From Prorocentrum cordatum (Eukaryota; Sar; Dinophyceae; Prorocentrales; Prorocentraceae): DNA of 64,000 bases. Below, piece after piece: positions 44,986 to 54,657 of the stretch. Below the pieces are notes generated by a model, which was not told the DNA's origin, did not search any database, and saw nothing but the letters and a program-made list of their open reading frames with translations. Where the stretch lies: the NCBI GenBank assembly GCA_963575745.1, contig CAUYUJ010017637.1, positions 105,001-169,000 of the forward strand. The letters run 5' to 3'. The position numbers and the translations under genes were made by a program. Every line of letters starts with the position of its first letter. The first letter of the stretch is position 1.

Positions 44986-46965
44986 CATCGCGCGCTTCTC
45001 GCGCGCTCTGGTTCTAGCTGAGGTCACCGCTCAGGTGCGATGCCCGCGACGATCCTTACCGCGAAGACGGCGGCGTGCACTGCAAGCCACGTGTACCGGA
45101 AGCTCACTTCTGGAACATGGGAACGGAGATCCCCGATCCTCATCGTCCTGCTGTGCTGCTTTCTCCGTTATTATTCCTCCCTCTTCCTTTTCTGCTCCTC
45201 CTCTGGGCGCTCCGCGCGGCGCTTTGGTGCGCGCCGTTTGGGACCTTGCAGAGAGTGCTGAAGTCGTCGGCGCCGCCGTCGTCGTTTATCGTCGTCGACC
45301 TCGTCGTCGTCGTTGTCGTCTTCGTCGTCGTCGTCGGCTTTCTCGTCGTCGCCGGCGTCCTCGTCGTCCTTTCGTTTTCCTCGTCGGCGTCGACGCCGTT
45401 TTCGTACTTGGCTTTGACGTCCTGGTGGATCTCTTGGAGACAGTTTTGAAGCATCCTGGGAGCTGTTTGGGGCTCATTCGAAGCCTGTTGGGGGCCTCTT
45501 GAGGGTTTCTTGGCGCATCCTGGGGGTCACTTGGTGCCTCTGGGGGTGGCCTGTCGGGATTTCCTGGCGCCCCCTTGAAGCGGAAGGCTCAGATTTCCGT
45601 TCGTGGTTCCTCCCTGGAGCCCGCCTGGCGCGGGTGGCCCCAGCGCAGTCGCCTGGGAGCCTAAATGGCTGCGCCGAAGACGGCGACCACGACGACTTCG
45701 ACGACGACGACGACTACGACGACGACGACGACGGCGACCATGCCGCTCATGTTCGCACGCCATGTTCCGGAGGAGGGTTCCCTGAGCATGGGGCGCCAGA
45801 GGCTCCCCCGCTCTTCCCCCCATCCCGGACTATCCTGCCGAGGAACTCTTGGGTTGCGTAGGGCCGGTCTTGCGGGCTCCCTGGGGCTCTCTGGACCCGT
45901 CTAGGGCTGTTTGGGAGCGGAGGCGCGCTGGGCCCTATTGGAGCGTCGGAAAGCCGAAAAGACAAGAAGGCCAAGATCCTCCAACTCCTACGTAAAATGA
46001 ACGATTTTGGCCTGTTGGGACCCTCTTGGGGGTACTCCTGGAGGCGTCTTGAGCCGTGTTTGAAGACTCTTGGGAGCTACCTGGGGCCTCCTGGGGCTCT
46101 CTTGAGGCGGAAGCCCTGGGTTTTTCCCGACGCGGTCCGTCTCTTGGACACCTCTCGGGCCTGTTTTGGCGCACTCGTGGGCTGCCCTGGGCGCTTCTTG
46201 GGCCAGCCTTGGGCTGTCCGGGACCGCCTCGGGGCGGCCATGGGCGCTTCTGGAGCTGTTTGCGGGCGGTCTCGGAGGCCTCCTGGGCCGCCTAGGAGCG
46301 TCGGACAGCCGCAAAGATCAGAAGGCCAAAACCCTTCCAAAACTATTGTAAAACCATCAATTTCTGGCCTGCTGGGGCCCTCGTGGGAGTGCTCTTGGAA
46401 GCGTTTGGAGCCATGTTGGAGGACTCTTGGGGGCTGCCTGGGGCCTCCGGGGTCACTGTTGAGGCGGGAGCCCTGGGTGTTCGGTACGCGGTCCCCCTCT
46501 TGGGCCCTTCTTGGGCTTGTTTTGGAGCCTTCGTCGGCTGTCGTGGGCGCTTCTTGGGCCAGCCTTGGGCCCTCCAGGGCCGCCTTGGGCTTGTCTTGGG
46601 GGCCTCTGGGGTTGCTTGGGGGCGGACCTGGAGACCTCCTGGGCCGTCTTGGAGCGTCGTAGAACTGAAAAAACAGAAGGCCAAAATCCTTCCAAAACCA
46701 TCGGAAAAACATCAATTTGGGCCTCCCAGGCTCTCTTGGGAGTGATCCTGGAAGCGTCTGGAGCCATGTTGGAGGCTTCCGAAACCTCTACCACGCGCTT
46801 CGGCGACATGGGTCGAAGATGGGAACCACCCCTGGTGCTGACACATCACCAGGGTCCGTCCAGAGCCGCTCGGGAGATTTCCAGAGCGGCTCTGGAGAGG
46901 CCTGGGGGGGGGCCCCCCCTGGCGAGTCGAGGCAGCTGGCCAGAGGCCCCCGGCCTCGTAACCCG
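44985..46965. repeat. 2-kb insertion private to unit 2: CGT run and 355-bp repeats
   Basis: Begins with a short hairpin (AGAACCATCGCGCG ... CGCGCGCTCTGGTTCT, 44980-45015), then a (CGT)n stretch (45260-45375), then three tandem units of about 355 bases marked by AGAAGGCCAAAATCCTTCC at about 45965, 46320 and 46675. The unit's plus strand is rich in GGGGCCTCTTGGG, the reverse complement of the CCAAGAGGCCC family. Gly/Leu/Trp-rich frames across it are artefacts. Confidence 0.75.
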
Positions 46966-46967
46966 AC

Positions 46968-47006
<39 letters not shown>

Positions 47007-47110
47007 CGTACATACACGCGTAGACCTACGTACGTACAAACAAAAGTACATACAAACATACATTCATACATGCATGCATACATATGTATATAGACTTGCA
47101 GATGTATGTA
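46966..47110. repeat. (TA)n(GT)n and TACATACA microsatellite
   Basis: Short continuation of the alternating microsatellite, placed where unit 1 enters its 102-bp array. The 2-kb block thus splits the unit 2 microsatellite in two. Confidence 0.9.
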
Positions 47111-47149
47111 CACATGTAACATGCAGAAATAAGCAAGATAGACGGCCTC

Positions 47150-48130
47150 TAAGTGGAGCCCACGAAATTGGCGACAGTGGCGCACTTCGCAGCCACCCAG
47201 GGGAGCCGCGAGGTCTCGATTGGATCTGTTTGCAACTCCACTCCGCTGGACCTCCCGGGAGCCCACGAAACTGACGACACTGGCGCAGTTCGAACCCCAT
47301 GCCCCACAGGGAGGGAGCCGCGAGGTCTCGGCTGATAGTTTTTACCACTCCGCTCCACTGGACCCCTCCAGAACCCACGAAATTGGCGACAGTGGCGCAG
47401 TTCGCAGCCCCCAAAGGTGCCGCGAAGTCTCGGCTCGGTCTGTTTACAACCCCACACCGCAGGGCCCCTCTGGAACCAACGAAAATGACGACAGTGGCGC
47501 AGTTCGCAGCAATCCAGGGTGCCGCGAGGTCTCGGCTGGGTCTGTTTACAACTGCACTCCGCTGGGCCTTCCAGGAGCCCACGAAAAAGGCGACAGTGGC
47601 GCACTTCGCAGCCACCCAGGGTGCCGCGAGGTCTCGGCTGAGTCTGTCTACAATTGCACTCCGCTCGGCCTCCCAGGAGCCCACGAAAAGGGCGACGGTG
47701 GCGCACTTCGCAGCCACCCAGGGTGCTGCGAGGTCTCCGCTGGGTCTGCTTACAACTGCACTCCGCTGGGCATCCCAGGAGCCCACGAAAAGGGCGACGG
47801 TGGCGCAGTTCGCAGCCACCCAAGGAGCCCCGAGGTCTCGGCTGGGTCTGTTTAAAAACTCCACTCCGCTGGTCCTCCCAGGAACCCACAAAATTGGCGA
47901 CCTTTGCGCACTTCGCAGCCCCCCAGGGTGCCGCGAGGTCTCGGCTGAGTCTGTCTACAACTGCACTCCGCTGGGCATCCCAGGAGCCCACGAAAAGGGC
48001 GACAGTGGCGCACTTCGCAGCCACCCAAGGAGCCGCGAGGTCTCGGCTGAATCTGGTTGCAACTCCACTCCGCTGGGCCTCCCAGGAGCCCACGGAAGTG
48101 GCGACAGTGGCGCACTTCGCAGCCACTCCC
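47150..48130 (+). repeat. 102-bp tandem array, nine units (unit 2)
   Basis: GCGAGGTCTC or its variant falls at 47208, 47320, 47422, 47524, 47626, 47728, 47830, 47933 and 48035. Spacing is 102 except for 112 and 103. The two odd spacings are not multiples of three and break the frames that are open end to end in unit 1. A GA-rich tract (48175-48310) and a hairpin box (about 48335-48370) follow. Confidence 0.9.
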
Positions 48131-48429
48131 AGCAGCACACGAGAGAGGCAGAGTCACAACAGCGCTACAACGCAAGCAGGACGAAGGAGAGAAGGGAGGA
48201 GAAAGAGAAGGAAGAGGAAACAGGAGGCAGGAAGTAGGAGGCAGGAGGCAAGAGAGGGGAGAGGAAGGAGTAGGAGGAAGGAGGCAGGAGGGAGGAGAAG
48301 GAGAGGGAGACTCGACCAAAATGCTCTATACCGAACGAGAACCCAACACAGGAGGGTTGGGAAAAAGCGGCCTGTCGAAGGACCCAACCAACTGCAGCTG
48401 TGAATCACGCAGTTGAGAATATCGTCTTC

Positions 48430-49320
48430 GGTGGAGCTCCCTATGAGGCCACGAAGCGTGTGAGGGGTGCGCCGGAACGGGTGGCGGGGGCGCGTGTGGG
48501 CATCGCCACTGGGACCATCGGTGGGGTCCCTATGGGGCCACGAAACGTGTGAGGGGCGTGCCGAAGTGGCGGCGGCGCGGGCGCATGCGGGCTGCGTGTG
48601 CCACCGGGTCCTTCGGTCGAGCTTCCCATGGGGCCACCAAGAATGTGAGGGGCGTGCCAAAATGGGCTGCGGGGGCGCATGCGGGCTGCGCCACTGGGAG
48701 CCTCGGTGGAGCTCCTATGGGAGCCACAAAACGTGTTAGAGGTGTACCGAAATGGGCGGCGGGGACGCATGCGGGCTGCGCCACTGGGGCCATCGGTGGA
48801 GCTCCTACGGGGCCACGGACCGCGTGAGCGGTGTATCGAAATGGGTGGCGGGGACGCATGCGAGCCTGGGACCTTCGGCTGAGATCATCTGGGGGCACAG
48901 AACGTGTGAGGACTGTGCCGAAATTGGGTGCGGGAGCGCATGCGGGCTGCGCAACTGGGACCTTCGGTGGAGTTCCCATGGGGCCACGAAACGTGTGAGG
49001 TGTGTGCCGAAATGGGCGTCGGGGACGCTTGTTGACTGCGCCACTGGGAGCCTCGGTGGAGCTCCCTATGGGGCCACGAAGCGTGTGAGGGGTGCCGAAA
49101 TGGGTGGCGGGGGCGCATGCGGGCTGCGCCACGGGGACCCTCGGTTGAGCTCCTATCGGGGTCACGTAACGTGTGAGGGGTGCACCGAAACTGAGACACG
49201 CGGAGGGCTGAGGCACGGATGGAAGGAGGAAGGAGGAGGAGAGGAGGAGAAGAGGAGGAAAGAGGAGGAGGAACGCGGGGGCGCTGTCTCTTCAAAACGA
49301 GGGCCCGACACCACAGGAAT
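48430..49320 (+). repeat. 90-bp tandem array with purine tract and hairpin box (unit 2)
   Basis: Counterpart of 19360-20275 with the same unit phrases and several private indels. The GGAGGAGGAGAGGAGG tract is at about 49225-49270 and the closing box AACGAGGGCCCGACACCACA near 49297-49316. Confidence 0.9.
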
Positions 49321-49329
49321 GCTGGGAAG

Positions 49330-50200
49330 AATCCGAGCCTGAATACCTACCTCGACTGCCTAAGCCCGCGACTGAGATTTAGACTCCAAGATCCTGGCGG
49401 TATAGTTCAGCTCCTAGCTGCCTCGATACGCAGCACGCAACACGTAGCGTGTTGACACGGAGCTCGACACGCAGACTGAAAACGTAGGCGTGGCGCGAAA
49501 CACTCGCCGAAACGTGGACCAACACGTTGAGCCAATACGCAACGTATTGCAACGGACGTTTTGAACACGGCACGTGTTGCGTTTCGAACACGATAAGCCC
49601 ACGTCGCAAACAAAAAGCTCGCACGGCGTCGAAGGTCTGGGCCAGCGCCGACGGCGCAGGGCAGAAGGCAGGCCTGCTTCGGTGCTGGCGTCCGTCGTCG
49701 CCTGTCGTGCTCATCGCCTGCCATCCTTGGCGTCGTCGTCCGTGCACGTCTCGCCGCCGCCGCCGCTGTCGCCATCGTCGTCACAGTCGTCGTCATAGTT
49801 TCTCCCCCTCCGCGGCACAGGGCTCCGTCTGCGCGGATTTACTGAAACGGCGCTGGACCCCCACCCCTCCCCTGGCACGTGAAGCGCGCCACGGGGTGTG
49901 CCCGAGGCGCTGCCAGGGGGGGAGCTTGGCACCGACACAAGAGAATCCACGTGGCCCTCCGAAAGCTGTTAAGAATAATAGGCGTTGTTCTTCCTCTACT
50001 GGTGCCGACCCAACAAATCCACGCGGCCCTCCGAAAGATATGTCGATTGTTATGTGCTTCCTCTGCAGGAGCCTCCCAAGAACATCCAAACACTCCGCGG
50101 ATCAGGGGCAGCCCAGGGGCCAGCTTCCGGCCCCAAACACCGCTTGCCAATGGTCCTCGAGCCCGGATGTGGCCCTCAGAGGCCGATGCGTGAATGAGAA
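49330..50200. other. CACG-rich conserved block (unit 2)
   Basis: Near-identical to 20280-21150, including the dense ACACG/CGTGT stretch (49430-49570) and the CGTCGTCG and CCGCCGCC runs. The GTATGT at unit 1 position 20975 reads ATATGT here (near 50038). Confidence 0.5.
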
Positions 50201-51670
50201 GCTGCGTCTTGAAGGCGCCGGCCCTACATCCTCTGTAGGCAAGGCCCGCGTCTTCTAAGAAGCGGGGGTGCTTCTAAGAAATCGTCCCCCCTCCCCCATA
50301 CCCACCTCGCCGCGTGGCCGATCGTGAACGTTCTCTTATTCGGCGTTTCGACACCGGGCGGAAGTGCGGGGGAGGGGGGGCCTGGCTCCGGACCTCTGCT
50401 TAGTGCGACTGTTTGCAACAATGAGTCCCGTGGTGGAGACTCCACGTGCTTGAGCCAGACGCCAAACACAGCCAAGATTTACTCCATGGGGGGGTACGAG
50501 GGCCCGCGCCGATCGGCAAAACAATGGACAAGGAAACGATCACACCGAAGACTCATCCGCCAGATGTCTGGGCCCCCCCCCGCCTCCCCGGGTCGGAACA
50601 CAGTCGCACCGGACGGTTTTTGTTCACGGCTTTCGGGATCCAGGGGCCGTCTCTGGGCCCTAGGAGGTAAAGAAAACGCTTCGGGGTGAAACGCTGGCCC
50701 CCAGGGAAAAAGTCCAGGGCTCTGAGGGTCCACGTTGCGAAAAACACGACGGTGGAACTTGGTGTCCCTCTCCACTCCCCCCCTCCTCCCAGGTCTATTC
50801 CTCTGCGGCAGGCCTACTCGTACACCTCCTGCTCCCCTCGGTGCCTTTCCCGTCATGCATGCTGTCATCCTGGTCATCCGCCGCCTTGTCATCGCCCAAT
50901 GGACCAAATCGACGCCTCCCGTTTGTCCGATCAAATTGTAGGGTTCCTCCCCGCTCCTTCCGTCATCCCAGGTCTGTGCCTCTGCGGCAGGAACAGAAGG
51001 CTGTCCCGCCTCGAAGTCACCCATGATCTCGTCCAGAAGGAAGCCGATTTGATTCTCGCGAGGGGGAGGAGGGAGAGAGCGAGGAGGGCCAGAGCAAACC
51101 CAGGATGTACCCACGGCGCCGCAATATTCTCCCATCAGATACTCAAGCACCGATTCTCGCTCCAGGGAAGAGCGACGGGCAATGCCAAGGGAAACCACCA
51201 CTGGCAACGGGGCCGCCACCTTCTCGGGGAAACGGGACCCCCCTGGAACCCCCTCTGGTCGGAGGCGCCCAAGAGGGGGCGTCCAAGAGGGCGGGGGGGG
51301 CGCAAATCATGGCCAGCGGCACGTGCGCGGCCAAGGGGGGGGCCGGGGACGCATTGAAATAAGAAGAGGCGCCATGGAACGCGTGTGGAAATATCATGGG
51401 CCTCGCCATGATATCCACACACACACACACACACACACCCTAGTCTTCACCCCCCTCTTGGCCGCTCCCGAACCACTGGCAGCGAGGCCGCCACCTTCCC
51501 GGGGATCCAGGAGGAGGAGGTGGAGGAAGAGGAGGAGGGGGAGGAGGAGGAGGAGGAGGAGGAGGAGGAGGAGGAGGAGGAGGAGGAGGGAGGAGGAGGA
51601 GGAGGAGGAGGAGGAGAAAAAGGAGATCGAGGAGGAGGAGGAGCGAGCGCCCCTGGCGATGGTCTATCCC
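50200..51670. other. End of unit 2 and flanking stretch, no supported gene
   Basis: 50200-50877 matches the end of unit 1. 50878-51415 is single-copy here. A minus-strand frame (50479-51219) has some protein-like text (NQIGFLLDEIMGDFEAG) but no recognised domain, and half of it lies in duplicated sequence where the frame is not kept. An (AC)n run lies at 51416-51439 and (GGA)n at 51508-51650. Confidence 0.5.
51508..51650. repeat. (GGA)n microsatellite at the 3' side of LINE copy 3
   Basis: About 45 GGA triplets with AAA and AGA interruptions, ending roughly 25 bases from the stop codon of the third ORF at 51674. Confidence 0.93.
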
Positions 51671-51673
51671 CGC

Positions 51674-54657
51674 CTATGGACGCCGCGGGCGCGCCTGCGC
51701 CGAGCCTCTCAGGCTCATGTTGAAGTAGTCTAGGGAGCCGCTGGAGTCGGCGAGGAAGCCGACCGAGCTGTCGGCAGCGTTGCCGAGCTGCTCGGAGTAG
51801 CTCGGGGTGAGGACAGGAAGGGCGTCCCCGACGGACTCAAGGTCCGTGATGACGACACCGTCGTAGCTCATCATGAGCACGTCTCCTTCGCCGACGACGC
51901 TGTCAACGGGGTCGCAGCCGGGGAAGGCTGCAAAAAGAAAAACGTCGTCGGCACCGCCGAACGCCACCTGCGCCACGGGGTCGAAGGGCGCGCGGTCCGG
52001 GAAGGCGCCCTCGCCAGCCACGGAGGTACCAGCAAGACCTTCGGCAGGACGAGGCAGAACACCCGACTGGAGCGAGGCGTCAGCGAGTACCTGGCTGCCG
52101 AATGCAGGGTCGCCCTCGTCCTCTGCGTCGCGCAGCATCGCGTCCTCGTCCGCGAGGAGCTCGAGGAAGACGGGCCCATCATCCAGAAGATCCTGAACAC
52201 CAGGGTCAGGGAGAAGTTCTCGTTCCGCGTCAGATGGCAGCTCATCATCTGCACCAAGGAGGCACGCAGGGTGGCGTAGCATCCACCGAATAATCTCCTT
52301 CTTGTCCGCAGAGATCACAGGGTACCATATGTCCAGGGTGCGCATGGCATATTCGATCTGTTGTTCGGAGATCTCTTCATGATGATCAGAATCCTCTGCG
52401 ACTGCCGATGCCAAGGCACTCGCCGCCACAGGGGTTGACGCTGATGATGCCGACGAGATAGGGCGCGGGTGAACGCCTTGAGCTGGGGCCTCAAGTGCAA
52501 GTTGTAGGGCGAGAGAGGCGTGCGGCATCAATCCTGACATCACGTCAATGGCCGCATGCTCATTCGCCGTCTGTAGTACATGAGACGTGTTCGGTTGAGC
52601 ACAAGGAGCAGGTTCGCGATGCGACGGTGCGTCCACAGCAGTACCCACATGTCCACCATGTCCTTCACGAGCGTTGGCCATCCCATCCTCATCTACACGA
52701 GCACCGACAGCATGAAGAAGTGCTTCAGGATGCGTGAGCAGCCAAGCTACAAGCTCGCGGTGGTAGTTGGAGAGCGGACGGTTCGCGTCGAGGTGGTCGA
52801 CGACGGCTTCCCTTTGCGCAGATGTGAGCGCAGCAGATCCGTGAGGCCCAGCAGCATGGAAGCCCAGCGAGCAGATGGCCTCGTGGGCGTCGTTGCCAAT
52901 GAACTTGAAAGAGTTCAAGATCTGGTCAGAAAGGCCGAAGCACGAGGCCCATTGAGGCATTGTTTCATCACCCGCATGCCCAGTGCCAGCAGCAGCGGGA
53001 CCCAACACCGCATGCCCAGTGTTAGCAGCAGCGGTAAACAGCAAATCCCGAGCGTGCCCAGCGAGAGGAGCATGAAGTGGTGGTTCAGAACCCGATTCAT
53101 GATGAGCTGGTGGGGGCCGATCTTCAGGCGGAACACCACGCACCCGTGGTGCAGCATCCACCGGTGGAACAGGTAGAGCAGGTGGGACCTCACCATCAAG
53201 CGGTCCTTCGGGTGCTGCGCGGCCAGGAAGGTCGGGAGCGGGCTTTTGGCGAGGAGTGATTGCCGCTGCACCACCGACGGAGCCGTCGGGGTAGATGACA
53301 CTAAATACGTGCCCGGCCATCAGCAGGTCGAACTCATCACTGTCCTCACTTGAGTTTTCCTCAGGCTGCACGTTCGCAGGAGTAGGTGCAGAGGGCACCT
53401 GTGGCACGCATGATGAGCTGGCAGTCGGGTCGAACTCTGCATCCTGAGGAAGCTCGCGTGGGCGACGAATCGCCCGCTGCACCTGTGCCTCGAACTCCTC
53501 GTCGGTGAGGATAGGTCCGACATGGTAAGAGCACTCGCCGCTGCCCATCTCCTCGTCAGAAATGGGCTCGAAGGGGTCAGCACTAGAAGACACGACGCAC
53601 GGTTCGCCTACCGCCATCATCGTTAAGACAACGTCAGTGGGGTTGGGAACACCATTCAAGTCGACACTGCCATCATCTTCGCCAGGGAAGGGCTCAACCA
53701 TAGCCAGTTGATCGTGCGACAGATTAGCCAGCAGGCGTGGCAGAAGAAAGTGCCGATGCGCGGTCGACGGCGGCGCCACCAATGGCGCCAAGGCGAGCTG
53801 CCGCATGTAGTCGTCCTTCTCTAACTGCGGCATCCTCGACGGGTCTGCACGCCACCCACGTTGTCGGAGATGAGCAAGAGCAAGACGCCGAAGTTGGAGA
53901 AGGCGCAGATCATCCCGAGCGACCCACTGCTCACTAAAACGCAGCCGCAGTTGTTCCCTAGGGACGGCGCTGTCGCACCAGCCGCGGAGACACAAGTCGA
54001 CCGCCATTCCCTCCTGGCCTCCGCACTGCCGCGGAGGTGCTGGAGTTCAGAGTACCGCAAGACGTCCGATATAGATGGGATGCCCCACTGCATCCACTGC
54101 CCGAAGCCACTGCCCACCATGTTTGTGAAGAGCGATGTGAGCCAGGAGCGCGCCCATGCCACAATCCTGGCAGCAAGTGCAGCGCGCCGCGTCACCTGCG
54201 GAAGGCCTGGAGATGCTTTCAACGGCACAATGGCCTCGAATGGCGCGGGCAGCTCGTAGTCTATCTGAGTCGTGTTCGCGTTCCCCTCCTCGTCGCAGTC
54301 CATCCTTCCGTCATTGTGGCTAGGGCGTCCAGGAGATCGTTCGCGGCTCGGTGGCGCCGAGGAGCTTGCCAAAGGCCGCTGCGATGAAGGACTCGGTGAT
54401 GGAAAGTATGTAGGGCGGAACTGTACACCACTGGTCACAGCCGCATTGGGATATAGAAACCCCAGGGCCAGCAAGAAGGTGGGCGCCATGCCGATAGGCT
54501 CCGCAGCTTGAGCCGCAACGCTTGTCGGGTGCACATCAAAGCAAACTGGTGGTGAGACCATTCGCAACTCAGAGATGTCTCCTTCCACTTCGCAGTCAGA
54601 CCCGATGTCGGCGGCGGCAATGTGATTGCCCAGTGCGAACGCAGCGTCGATGATCTC
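51674..54657 (-). CDS. Long unrecognised ORF3 downstream of LINE copy 3 (one -1 frame change)
   Basis: Two overlapping minus-strand frames. The first opens at 54657 right after the stop of ORF2 (EIIDAAFALGNHIAAADIGS...) and ends at 53821. The second starts with Met at 54007 and runs 777 codons to 51674, in the -1 register. Together they span nearly 1000 codons of mixed, non-repetitive protein text, unlike the low-complexity frames elsewhere. Visible features are SPGRPSHNDGRMDCDEEG, KDDYMRQLA (second frame residues 64-72), an acidic Pro-rich middle, and an internal repeat, HRELVAWLLTHPEALLHA (416-433) versus KKEIIRWMLRHPACLLGA (569-586). No known family is recognised. It may be an accessory LINE protein or a host gene that happens to abut the element. 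I see no canonical slippery heptamer, so the frame change may be a mutation. Confidence 0.55.

Larger units (their letters stand above)
22083..50877 (+). repeat. Tandem segmental duplication, unit 2 (enlarged)
   Basis: Same order of segments as 4498-22082 but about 11 kb longer. The extra length comes from a 7.8-kb block at 24993-32800 (LINE plus foldback element), an inverted 90-bp-family array at 35585-37075, a ~0.65-kb pyrimidine-rich block at 40836-41488, and about 2 kb at 44985-46965. One stretch of unit 1 (about 21680-21840) is missing here. It ends at GTCATCCTGGTCATCC (50862-50877), beyond which homology to unit 1 stops. Confidence 0.9.
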
